DNA of 9,193 nucleotides from Lactobacillus sp. (lineage in GTDB: Bacteria; Bacillota; Bacilli; Lactobacillales; Lactobacillaceae): assembly GCA_014803905.1 (NCBI GenBank), contig JAAVAW010000014.1:1-9193 (forward strand), in the 5' to 3' direction. A model generated the notes under the pieces. It ran no database searches. It saw nothing but the letters and a program-made list of their open reading frames with translations, and was not told where the DNA came from. Positions 1 to 6,435 of the stretch are shown piece by piece; the first letter of the stretch is position 1, and every line of letters begins with the position of its first letter. A program made the translations under genes and the position numbers.

Positions 1-191
1 AATTCATTTCTAGTTGGGTCACCAGTATTGGTACGTTCAATCTTAATAACATCAGCACCAAGCCATGCTAATAATTGGGTACATGATGGACCAGATTGAA
101 CTTGAGTCCAGTCAACAACCTTAATCCCTTTTAAAGGTGCATATTCATTAGTTTCATTTTCAATATTCTTGTTATTTGGTTCTTTAGTCAT
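1..191 (-). CDS. frc: Formyl-CoA:oxalate CoA-transferase, N-terminal part (runs off the left edge)
   Basis: Frc is a cytoplasmic class III CoA-transferase that moves CoA from formyl-CoA to oxalate, giving oxalyl-CoA for Oxc. About 63 residues are visible. After a polar 20-residue leader rich in Asn and Glu, the chain reads LKGIKVVDWTQVQSGPSCTQ and then LLAWLGADVIKIER and GDPTRNE, the typical Frc N-terminal Rossmann-like segment (E. coli Frc has a near-identical stretch starting within its first ten residues). The catalytic Asp lies outside the window. The ATG at 191 is well fixed: an in-frame TAG sits three codons upstream. The start overlaps the oxc stop by 8 nt (ATGACTAA), and the only ribosome binding site is a weak GAAAG inside oxc, so translation is probably coupled to oxc. 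The leader is longer than in E. coli; I infer it is a lineage trait, not a misplaced start. Confidence 0.95.
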   Translation of the reverse strand, partial: MTKEPNNKNIENETNEYAPLKGIKVVDWTQVQSGPSCTQLLAWLGADVIKIERTNTGDPTRNE

Positions 192-1917
192 TTTTATCTA
201 CACTTTCTTTTTTTTCAAGTGGTTCAAGATTCAACTTAGGGTTGAGGTTACCAATGTGACCTGATTCTTTACCCATGGCTGGGTCTAATTGAACGTTAAT
301 AATATTTGGTTTACCTGAAGCAACTGCCTTAGCGAAGGTTTCTTTCATTTCTGCATAGTTAGTAACGAAATAGTTATCTCCACCAAAAGCTTTTGCAAGT
401 AAATCATAGTGAGCAGTTGGATCAAGTTGAGTTGGACCTGGTTGATCTGGTACAACCTTATCAATACCATTGTAAATACCACCATTGTTAAGAATGACAA
501 TCGTAATTGGTAAGTGGTAACGACAAATGGTCTCAATTTCCATCCCATCAAATCCAAAGGCACTATCACCTTCAAGGGCAACAACTGGTTTCCCAGTTTC
601 AATAGCAGTGGCAATTGCATAACCCATACCAACACCCATTACACCCCAGGTACCAGTATCAAGGCGGTGACGAGGTAATTGCATACCAATCATGTCACGA
701 CCAATATCTAAAGTATTAGCACCTTCACTAACTAAGTAAGTTTCTGGATGCTGCTCGAAGTATTCCTTAATTGGATCAATTGCAGCATAGAAACCAAATT
801 CAGGTTTGGTCTTACCCTTTTCAATTCTTTGAGCAAATTTTGCATCATTCTTGGTTGTATCAGCTGCAATTGCATCAAGCCAAGCGGAATCAATTTTATA
901 ATTAGTTGCCTTTATTGCTGGAACTAATTTATTCAAAATTGATTGAATATCTCCTTGTAAAGGAGCAGCAATTTTTTGTGAAGAATCAAATTGAGTTGCA
1001 TCAATATCTAATTGAATAAATTTAGCATTTGGATTGAATTCTGGTGCATCACCATAAGAAAGCATCCAGTTCAAACGTGCACCTACTAAAATTACAACAT
1101 CAGCATTCTTTAGTGAAAGTGAACGAGCTGCTGCGGCAGAATGTTTACTATCATCAGGGATAACACCTTTAGCCATTGACATTGGTAAGAAAGGAATATC
1201 AGTTGCATCAACTAATTCTTGTAACTGTTTTTCTGCCCGATCATAAGCAGCTCCCTTACCAATAATCATTAAAGGCTTTTTAGCGGATTTAATTAAATCA
1301 ACTGCTCTTTGAATTGCTGCATCGCTAGGTTCTTGTGCCGGGGCTGGATCCACTGGAGTAAAAATACCCATATCAGTTTGATCGATTGCGTTGTTCAATT
1401 GCGTAATTGTATCTGCTGGCAAGTCTAAGTAAACACCACCAGGACGACCAGATACGGCAGTCCGAACTGCACGTGCAACTGCCAAACCTACATCTTGTGC
1501 TCGATCAACACGATAAGCCTTCTTACAAAATGGTTTAGCAGCATTATATTGATCTAAACCTTCATAATCACCTTGTGATAAATCAATAATGTGTCTTTCT
1601 GATGATCCTGAAATCATAATTAATGGAAAACAATTCTTAGTTGCTTCAGCTAAGGCTGTTAAACCATTTAAGAATCCAGGAGCAGAAACTGTTAATGCAA
1701 CTCCTGGTTGTTTATTTAAGAATCCTGCTCCCGCAGCAGCATTTACAGCAGAATCTTCTCTTCTAAAACCATAATATTTCATTCCTCGTAATTCCATTAG
1801 TCTTGCTAAATCAGTTACGGGAATTCCGACAATACCATATACATTTTTTATGCCGTTCTTTTGCAGTGCTTCTACTAAAATATTCGCACCAGTTCGGTTT
1901 AATAAATCTTCGGACAT
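184..1917 (-). CDS. oxc: Oxalyl-CoA decarboxylase (ThDP-dependent)
   Basis: Oxc converts oxalyl-CoA to formyl-CoA and CO2 in the cytoplasm; with Frc it forms a cycle that degrades oxalate and consumes a proton per turn. The 577 residues match the family's usual 560-580. The N-terminal pyrimidine domain has the ThDP-activating Glu54 in FRREDSAVNAAAG and the active-site pair Tyr118-Glu119 in GDYEG. The central domain (about 195-345) carries VGARLNW (Arg281) and LDID (304-306), in the region that binds CoA/ADP in the Oxalobacter enzyme. The C-terminal pyrophosphate domain has the ThDP/Mg motif from EGDSAFGFDG (449-458) to NN (477-478), followed by GGIYNG. The SGHIGNLNP tail (552-560) is the segment that closes over the substrate in the Oxalobacter enzyme. 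All expected catalytic positions are present, so I expect an active enzyme. A strong AGGAGGG site (1923-1929) precedes the ATG. It is first in an oxc-frc operon and diverges from the AEC transporter gene. Confidence 0.97.
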   Translation of the reverse strand: MSEDLLNRTGANILVEALQKNGIKNVYGIVGIPVTDLARLMELRGMKYYGFRREDSAVNAAAGAGFLNKQPGVALTVSAPGFLNGLTALAEATKNCFPLIMISGSSERHIIDLSQGDYEGLDQYNAAKPFCKKAYRVDRAQDVGLAVARAVRTAVSGRPGGVYLDLPADTITQLNNAIDQTDMGIFTPVDPAPAQEPSDAAIQRAVDLIKSAKKPLMIIGKGAAYDRAEKQLQELVDATDIPFLPMSMAKGVIPDDSKHSAAAARSLSLKNADVVILVGARLNWMLSYGDAPEFNPNAKFIQLDIDATQFDSSQKIAAPLQGDIQSILNKLVPAIKATNYKIDSAWLDAIAADTTKNDAKFAQRIEKGKTKPEFGFYAAIDPIKEYFEQHPETYLVSEGANTLDIGRDMIGMQLPRHRLDTGTWGVMGVGMGYAIATAIETGKPVVALEGDSAFGFDGMEIETICRYHLPITIVILNNGGIYNGIDKVVPDQPGPTQLDPTAHYDLLAKAFGGDNYFVTNYAEMKETFAKAVASGKPNIINVQLDPAMGKESGHIGNLNPKLNLEPLEKKESVDKND

Positions 1918-1947
1918 GTTAACCCTCCTAAAAATCTCTACACGTTA

Positions 1948-1976
1948 TTTATAAGGGATATTTTTTTGAAATACAA
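1948..1976 (-). promoter_or_regulatory. Probable sigma-A promoter of oxc-frc
   Basis: Read on the minus strand, a TTGTAT -35 (1971-1976) is followed after exactly 17 bp by a TATAAA -10 (1948-1953). This places the transcript start about 25 nt upstream of the oxc start codon, with the AGGAGGG site between. The -35 keeps only the TTG core, which would suit a promoter that needs activation, but that is inference. Confidence 0.55.
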
Positions 1977-2015
1977 ATTAAAAGTCTTAATATATTGAAA
2001 TTAAAATAATAAGTC
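1966..2015. repeat. Imperfect 21-bp direct repeat pair in the divergent control region
   Basis: Two copies, 1966-1986 and 1995-2015, each begin TTGAAAT and end AAGTC; they agree at 17 of 21 positions and are offset by 29 bp. The first copy covers the predicted oxc -35 and the second begins with a possible -35 for the AEC gene. They could be binding sites for a regulator of both transcripts. The region is very AT-rich, so chance similarity is a real alternative. Confidence 0.35.
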
Positions 2016-2022
2016 ATTTTAT
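1995..2022 (+). promoter_or_regulatory. Candidate promoter of the AEC transporter gene
   Basis: TTGAAA (1995-2000, 5 of 6 to consensus) is followed after 16 bp by TTTTAT (2017-2022, 4 of 6). A competing reading is TTGTTT at 2023-2028 with CATACT at 2046-2051, 17 bp apart. Neither is strong. The transcript would carry a leader of about 35-60 nt containing a patch, 2041-2060, that is visibly richer in G and C than its surroundings. Confidence 0.3.
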
Positions 2023-2081
2023 TTGTTTTTATCAATTTTTGTCGGCATACTTGCTGTGTGAAGATTTATTAAAAACTTATT

Positions 2082-2086
2082 GGAGG
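2082..2086 (+). promoter_or_regulatory. Ribosome binding site deciding the AEC start
   Basis: GGAGG lies five bases before the ATG at 2092. A longer reading from TTG at 2080 would place this site inside the coding sequence, so the ATG is the better start. Confidence 0.85.
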
Positions 2087-2091
2087 TATAT

Positions 2092-3120
2092 ATGGTTTCA
2101 ATAATTGTAGATGATATAATCCCCATATTAATCCTGATGATTTTAGGATATATATGTGGGAAAATTGACTTTTTTGATAGTGATCAATTACAAGGTCTTA
2201 ATAAACTAGTCTTAGATATTGCTTTACCAGCAGCATTATTTATTTCAATTGTTAAGGCAACGCGTTCAATGTTTGTAAAAGATATTCGACTTACTATTGT
2301 TTCTATTGTCGGTGTTGTAGGTTTGTTTATGGTAAGTTATTACTTAGATAAACTACTTTTTCACCGTTCAACTCAAGAAGCTGCTGTTTGTGCTTTGATT
2401 GCTGGATCTCCAACGATCGGATTTTTAGGATTTGCAGTTCTAGATCCTATTTATGGTAATGACGTTACAACTAACCTAGTTATCGGAATTGTTTCAATTG
2501 TCGTTAACGCCATTACCATTCCTCTTGGACTTTTCTTAATTAATAAGGGATTAGCCCAAGACAAAGAAGCAGCTACTTCTGATAACAACAGTGACCACGA
2601 TGATAAAGATGATAAAAAGAAAAAGTCAAAAGGCAATTCTCATATTATGGAATCTATTATTAATGCCATTAAGAAGCCTGTTGCTGCTGCTCCTTTACTT
2701 GCTGTCTTATTTGTATTGACTGGCCTTAGAATTCCAAATTCTTGGGATCCAACTTTTGATTTAATTGCTAAAGCAAATGCTGGTGTCGCTGTTTTAGCAG
2801 CTGGTGTTGCTTTATCAACAGTTAAATTTGCCGTTAACAAAGAAGTTGTCTGGAATACCTTCTACCGCCTATTCTTGACACCTGCAATTATTGTTGCTTT
2901 TGCCTATATAATCGGTATGGGCTTTGAACCTCACAAGATTTCAATGCTAGCTTTGGCAACTGGTCTTCCACCTGCATTTTCAGGAATTATTATTTCTAGT
3001 CGCTTCAAGATCTATGTTAAAGAAGGTGCAAGTACTGTTGCAGTGTCTACCGTAGTCTTTGCAGTAAGTTGTATTTTTTGGATTTGGATTTTACCGCTTA
3101 TTGCTAGCTGGATTCACTAA
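2092..3120 (+). CDS. AEC (auxin efflux carrier) family permease, predicted oxalate/formate-linked transporter
   Basis: A 342-residue integral membrane protein with about ten hydrophobic helices in two groups of five: roughly 4-23, 39-57, 66-85, 95-117, 127-151, then 197-214, 225-246, 258-277, 284-304 and 313-339. This five-plus-five layout with a central cytoplasmic loop is that of the AEC family, which contains carboxylate permeases such as MleP. Family-like stretches are LDIALPAALF (41-50) and SPTIGFLGFAVLDP (106-119). The central loop (about 152-192) is unusually polar: SDHDDKDDKKKKSK at 167-180 is almost entirely Asp, Lys, His and Ser. It is divergent from oxc-frc, and E. coli places an AEC gene (yfdV) beside its frc and oxc homologues, so transport of oxalate or its product formate is a reasonable inference. 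The substrate cannot be read from the sequence, and malate or another organic acid remains possible. Confidence 0.85.
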   Translation: MVSIIVDDIIPILILMILGYICGKIDFFDSDQLQGLNKLVLDIALPAALFISIVKATRSMFVKDIRLTIVSIVGVVGLFMVSYYLDKLLFHRSTQEAAVCALIAGSPTIGFLGFAVLDPIYGNDVTTNLVIGIVSIVVNAITIPLGLFLINKGLAQDKEAATSDNNSDHDDKDDKKKKSKGNSHIMESIINAIKKPVAAAPLLAVLFVLTGLRIPNSWDPTFDLIAKANAGVAVLAAGVALSTVKFAVNKEVVWNTFYRLFLTPAIIVAFAYIIGMGFEPHKISMLALATGLPPAFSGIIISSRFKIYVKEGASTVAVSTVVFAVSCIFWIWILPLIASWIH

Positions 3121-3142
3121 TATATCAAGTAAAATTCAAAAT

Positions 3143-3178
3143 AAAAAAGCTTGCGAAATATATTTCGCAAGCTTTTTT
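3143..3178. terminator. Bidirectional intrinsic terminator between the AEC gene and the convergent small gene
   Basis: A perfect 36-bp palindrome: A6 followed by GCTTGCGAAA on one side and its exact complement ending in T6 on the other, with the tip in the TATA core. Both strands therefore give a GC-containing hairpin followed by a U run. It lies 22 bp after the AEC stop and 17 bp after the stop of the minus-strand 39-residue gene, so it can end both transcripts. Confidence 0.93.
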
Positions 3179-3195
3179 CATGGATAAATATTTAA

Positions 3196-3315
3196 TTAAT
3201 TTTGCTTTTTATTTCTTTTATAAGTGTGAATAATATCCATATGCCATGAATAAACACCACAAGTTACAGCAATCAATCCCAATAAAATTGTCCCCGAATA
3301 CATAATTTTTTTCAT
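3196..3315 (-). CDS. 39-residue single-span membrane peptide, function unknown
   Basis: This short gene reads MKKIMYSGTILLGLIAVTCG, then VYSWHMDIIHTYKRNKKQN. Residues 5-24 form one hydrophobic span, preceded by a Lys pair and followed by a tail with a basic end (KRNKK). There is no LPxTG sorting motif and no double-glycine leader, so it resembles neither a sortase substrate nor a typical class II bacteriocin. Support for a real gene is good for its size: AGGAG (3325-3329) nine bases before the ATG, a promoter with 17-bp spacing directly upstream, the apt terminator isolating it on one side and the palindromic terminator on the other. An earlier ATG at 3324 is followed at once by TAA. The N-terminus could also be read as an uncleaved signal anchor, with the tail inside or outside. 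I do not recognise a family and give no function. Confidence 0.7.
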   Translation of the reverse strand: MKKIMYSGTILLGLIAVTCGVYSWHMDIIHTYKRNKKQN

Positions 3316-3341
3316 CTTTTACATCTCCTAACTACATAATT

Positions 3342-3370
3342 ATCATAGTTAAGAAAAAATTCTAGTTCAA
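3342..3370 (-). promoter_or_regulatory. Promoter of the 39-residue membrane peptide gene
   Basis: On the minus strand TTGAAC (3365-3370, 4 of 6) and TATGAT (3342-3347, 5 of 6) are separated by exactly 17 bp. The predicted transcript starts about 20 nt before the ATG, just upstream of its AGGAG site. It lies just past the apt terminator, so the peptide gene is its only possible target. Confidence 0.65.
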
Positions 3371-3391
3371 TAAAAATGCCTTCAAAAACAT

Positions 3392-3434
3392 AAAAAATAC
3401 CCTTAGTTAAATCATGCATTAACTAAGGGTATTT
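3392..3434 (-). terminator. Intrinsic terminator after apt
   Basis: A perfect 16-bp inverted repeat (3395-3410 with 3419-3434, containing TACCCTTAGTTAA) encloses an 8-base loop. On the minus strand it is followed by a T6 run and a further T-rich stretch. It begins one base after the apt stop codon. Confidence 0.92.
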
Positions 3435-3435
3435 C

Positions 3436-3963
3436 TTAAGCACCTTCCATTTGTACCAAACTAAAGATATCAGTATCTGGGAACTTTTCTCTTCCCTTTA
3501 AAGCTGGTAGTTCAATATAGAAAGCTGCACCAACAACTTCGCCACCCATTCTTTCAACTAATTCTTTAGTAGCGTGTAAAGTACCAGCCGTAGCCATCAA
3601 ATCATCACAAATGACAACTTTTTGCCCCGGTTTAATTGCATCCTTATGCATTTCAAGTGAGTTTGAACCATATTCTAAATCATAAGAAGCCTTTTCAGTT
3701 TCACGAGGTAATTTACCAGGTTTACGTGCAGGAACGAAACCAAGCCCTAATTCAGTTGCAACTGGGCAACCAACGATAAAGCCACGTGCTTCAGGTCCTA
3801 CAATTACTTCTGCACCACGACTTTTTGCATATTCTGCTAATTCGTGGGTAGCTGCACGATATAATTTACCATCTTGTAAAATTGGTGTTATATCGCGAAA
3901 AACAATTCCTTCATTAGGAAAATTCTGCACACTGGCAATGTACTTCTTAAAATCAACTGACAT
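3436..3963 (-). CDS. apt: Adenine phosphoribosyltransferase
   Basis: Apt salvages adenine by joining it to PRPP, giving AMP and pyrophosphate in the cytoplasm. The 175 residues match the family's usual 170-180. Visible signatures are the start FKKYIASVQNFPNEGIVFRD, the adenine-pocket segment GPEARGF (56-62), the flexible loop beginning KPGKLPRET (81-89), and the PRPP-binding motif VVICDDLMATAGT (116-128), with the two adjacent Asp residues at 120-121. The start is supported by an AGGAGAGG site about 10 bases upstream. It lies downstream of recJ, an arrangement also seen in other Firmicutes, but a weak hairpin and a -10-like TATAAT in the 116-bp gap suggest it can also be transcribed alone. 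I see no purine riboswitch or PurR-type box upstream. Confidence 0.97.
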   Translation of the reverse strand: MSVDFKKYIASVQNFPNEGIVFRDITPILQDGKLYRAATHELAEYAKSRGAEVIVGPEARGFIVGCPVATELGLGFVPARKPGKLPRETEKASYDLEYGSNSLEMHKDAIKPGQKVVICDDLMATAGTLHATKELVERMGGEVVGAAFYIELPALKGREKFPDTDIFSLVQMEGA

Positions 3964-3979
3964 ATAAAGCTGACCTCTC

Positions 3980-4013
3980 CTTTGACTTTAAAAATTATAA
4001 TAAGTCTTTGACT
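3980..4013 (-). promoter_or_regulatory. Possible apt promoter: perfect -10 flanked by an 8-bp direct repeat
   Basis: On the minus strand a perfect TATAAT lies at 3994-3999, with no convincing -35 and no TGn extension. It is flanked by two identical copies of AGTCAAAG, at 4006-4013 and 3980-3987, spaced 26 bp apart; the nearer one runs into the ribosome binding site. The repeats could bind a factor that replaces the missing -35 contact, but in so short a sequence chance is not excluded. Confidence 0.4.
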
Positions 4014-4037
4014 GTTCTATTTTACCAGAAATCGAAT

Positions 4038-4063
4038 AAAAAAACACTCTAAGGACTGTTTTT
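4038..4063 (-). terminator. Weak intrinsic terminator after recJ
   Basis: A 10-bp stem with one C-C mismatch on the plus strand (G-G in the minus-strand transcript) (4040-4049 with 4054-4063) closes a four-base loop. In minus-strand reading it is followed by a seven-T run. With few GC pairs, partial read-through from recJ into apt is likely. Confidence 0.5.
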
Positions 4064-4079
4064 AATAAAATATATCTTT

Positions 4080-6350
4080 TTATAACATCATTTGCTTAAC
4101 ATAATTTATTAACTGTTCAGTTGGCATATGTCTTAACTGTTGGGTAAATTTTATTTGTGCATTAACTCCCTTTAAATAGTTTGAAGCAGTGAGCGGCTTT
4201 TTCTCTGGATTTTTTTCAGCAATAATTTTTCCATCTTGATAAGTTACGAATTTTAGTTCAAAAAATACACGCAAAATGAATAAAATACTATCATAGTCTA
4301 ATCCTAAGTAGGGAGCTACTTCTTGGTAGTCATCTAAGCTAAGTTGAGGATGGGCATAGATATATTTCAAAATTTTACCAAAAGCATCTTTATTAGGGAT
4401 AGATTGGACTGGTAATTCATCCAAAATAAATCTTAGATATAGTTGCTCATAGTTATTATTTAATGCCTGGTCTAATTCAGCTTTATTACGTGGAGTATCT
4501 AATAAAACCGCCGTTTCATTGTTTAAATCATAATCTTTTACTAAACTGATATGATCTTTGTTAATTCCGAGACCGTTTTCCACCCAAGGGATAAGCCTTT
4601 TATCAAATAATAAGTAGCGATCAGCAAAGCCCATAATATAATCTTCTTGTCGCAAATCAATAACTTTCGTTGGGACGGCTAACTGTGGAGCACCATAAGC
4701 AATATCATCAATCATCCCTTGTAAGCTAACCTTATTACGCCATTGATTTAATGACAAAGTAAGATATAAAGTTTTAACAAATGGCAATATAGTTGAATTT
4801 AAATAAGCTTTATTAAAGCCAACTACTTCTAGACTTCCACCATCTTTACTAGCAGTAAATTTAACATGATTCTTATCTTTACCCATTTTAAAGAAATGAG
4901 AAATCTGTGGTTCAGTAATTGAAAAAATTGGTTCTGGATTACCGGTTCCAAATGGCCCTACTAAATTAATTTGATTCATTAATTCTGGTCGTAATTCAGA
5001 CATTGATAATTCCATATCATATTCTTTAACTTCTAAACTGTCGCTAACATGATAATTTGCTTCGAAATTTTTTCTTAAACGATTAATGTCTTTTTCTTCT
5101 AGGGAAAGACCACAGGCAAAATCATGACCACCAAATTTAGTTAAAATATCACCATTTAAAGGTTCCAAAGCATCAAAAATATTAAAACCTTCTACTGATC
5201 TACCTGAACCTTTAATTTCCCCTGCTTCATTTTTAGTAAGTACGATCGTTGGTTTATGAAGCGCTTCTACTATCTTATTAGCAACTAAACCCAAAACTCC
5301 TTCATGAAAGTCTGGATTATAGATCACTAAGGTATTAGTACGTTGCCACCCTTTTTCTTTTACTTCTTGTAAACATGCTTGAAATACTTCATTCGTTAAT
5401 TCTTTACGTTTTTCATTTAAATCTTCAATTTGTTGAGCAATTTCTTGAGCTTGTTCTTCATCATCAGTTAAAAGTAATTGAACTGCTAATTCAGCGTTAG
5501 CCAAACGACCAACAGCATTTAAACGTGGAGCAATATTAAAACCAATATCAGTTGCTGTAATTTGACCCAAATTAAGACCGGATAATTTGATTAAGGCCCG
5601 TAGCCCAGGACGTTCACTTTGATTGATCATTTCTAGTCCGCGTTTAACAACAATATGCCCTTCGCCAGTTACTTTAACCATATCTCCAATGGTTCCAATC
5701 ATCGCTAACTCTAACATTTCACTCATTGAATCATCCATAAGCGCGCGACAAATAGTGTAAGCTACGCCAGCACCACAATAGTCATCAAAAGGATATTTTT
5801 GTCCTGGATAATTACAGTGGACGATTGCATAAGCCTCAGGCACTTCACTTTGAAAAGTATGGTGATCAGTGATTATTGTATCTACGCCATGCTCTTTAGC
5901 GTATTTAACTTCTTCTACTCCAGTAACTCCATTATCAACCGTAATTATTAAATTAGTTCCATTCGCAATTAATTCTTTATAGCGCTCCAAATTTGGTCCA
6001 TAACCATCTTTAAAACGGTCTGGAATAAAGTAATGAACATCAGCTCCTAAAATAGAAAGAGTTTCGACCATAATACTAGTAGAAGTAATTCCATCAGCAT
6101 CATAATCCCCATAAATTGTAATTTTCTCACCATTATCAATTGCTTGATTGATTCTTTCAATAGTCTTATCCATATCATGCATTAAGTATGGATCGGCTAA
6201 ATCATATTCAGAGGCATTGAACCATTTTTCTAATTTTTCGGCCGTATTAATGTCTCTTAATGAAAACAACTTAGCCTGAATGGGGCTAAGTTGAAATTCT
6301 TCGATTAATTCATCAGATAAAGGTGTTGCTTGTCTTTGTTTCCACTTCAT
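4080..6350 (-). CDS. recJ: Single-stranded-DNA-specific exonuclease RecJ
   Basis: RecJ degrades single-stranded DNA 5' to 3' during recombinational repair, mismatch repair and replication-fork processing. The DHH phosphoesterase domain is complete, numbering from the ATG: YGDYDADG (80-87), VDNG (138-141), the DHH triad itself (162-164) and GTIGDMV (219-225), which carry the metal ligands. NAVGRL (278-283) follows, then the DHHA1 domain with GSGRS (381-385) and GGHDFACG (407-414). The remaining 300 or so residues cover the OB fold and the C-terminal extension found in Firmicutes, so 756 residues is normal for this group and far longer than the E. coli enzyme. A frame-consistent TTG at 6368 would add six residues (MKCLKI); I prefer the ATG at 6350, giving MKWKQRQ, although neither start has a strong ribosome binding site. 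The gene stands alone behind its own promoter. Confidence 0.96.
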   Translation of the reverse strand: MKWKQRQATPLSDELIEEFQLSPIQAKLFSLRDINTAEKLEKWFNASEYDLADPYLMHDMDKTIERINQAIDNGEKITIYGDYDADGITSTSIMVETLSILGADVHYFIPDRFKDGYGPNLERYKELIANGTNLIITVDNGVTGVEEVKYAKEHGVDTIITDHHTFQSEVPEAYAIVHCNYPGQKYPFDDYCGAGVAYTICRALMDDSMSEMLELAMIGTIGDMVKVTGEGHIVVKRGLEMINQSERPGLRALIKLSGLNLGQITATDIGFNIAPRLNAVGRLANAELAVQLLLTDDEEQAQEIAQQIEDLNEKRKELTNEVFQACLQEVKEKGWQRTNTLVIYNPDFHEGVLGLVANKIVEALHKPTIVLTKNEAGEIKGSGRSVEGFNIFDALEPLNGDILTKFGGHDFACGLSLEEKDINRLRKNFEANYHVSDSLEVKEYDMELSMSELRPELMNQINLVGPFGTGNPEPIFSITEPQISHFFKMGKDKNHVKFTASKDGGSLEVVGFNKAYLNSTILPFVKTLYLTLSLNQWRNKVSLQGMIDDIAYGAPQLAVPTKVIDLRQEDYIMGFADRYLLFDKRLIPWVENGLGINKDHISLVKDYDLNNETAVLLDTPRNKAELDQALNNNYEQLYLRFILDELPVQSIPNKDAFGKILKYIYAHPQLSLDDYQEVAPYLGLDYDSILFILRVFFELKFVTYQDGKIIAEKNPEKKPLTASNYLKGVNAQIKFTQQLRHMPTEQLINYVKQMML

Positions 6351-6406
6351 TATTTTTAAACACTTCAAGTTCTTTTATAATAAATATTTTTTAACAGATA
6401 TTAACT

Positions 6407-6435
6407 ATTATATTAGGAAAAAACATTCTAAGCAA
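6407..6435 (-). promoter_or_regulatory. Promoter of recJ
   Basis: On the minus strand TTGCTT (6430-6435) and a perfect TATAAT (6407-6412) are separated by 17 bp, just past the srtA terminator. The transcript would have a leader of about 50 nt. No LexA-type box (CGAAC-N4-GTTCG) is visible, so SOS control is not supported. Confidence 0.65.

Noticed and set aside
345..635. 96-residue minus-strand open frame inside oxc
   Set aside because: It lies within oxc in another frame of the same strand, has a composition typical of a shifted frame (runs of Leu) and no ribosome binding site. It is a shadow of the Oxc ThDP domain.
1589..1774. 61-residue plus-strand open frame opposite oxc
   Set aside because: It is antisense to conserved Oxc coding sequence, with no family resemblance and no plus-strand promoter.
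2451..2840. Two minus-strand open frames opposite the AEC gene
   Set aside because: Both are antisense to the AEC coding region, and their sequences mirror its helices and charged loop. Nothing supports expression.
3196..3315. Small membrane peptide as a bacteriocin or sortase substrate
   Set aside because: There is no double-glycine leader, no LPxTG motif and no neighbouring immunity or export gene.
3964..4079. Possible purine riboswitch or PurR box upstream of apt
   Set aside because: The 116-bp gap holds only a weak terminator-like hairpin and a -10. I see no conserved purine-aptamer loops and no PurR-type motif.
6351..6368. TTG start for RecJ six codons upstream
   Set aside because: It has no convincing ribosome binding site, and the ATG gives the more usual MKWKQ-type beginning. 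The six residues MKCLKI are probably untranslated leader.
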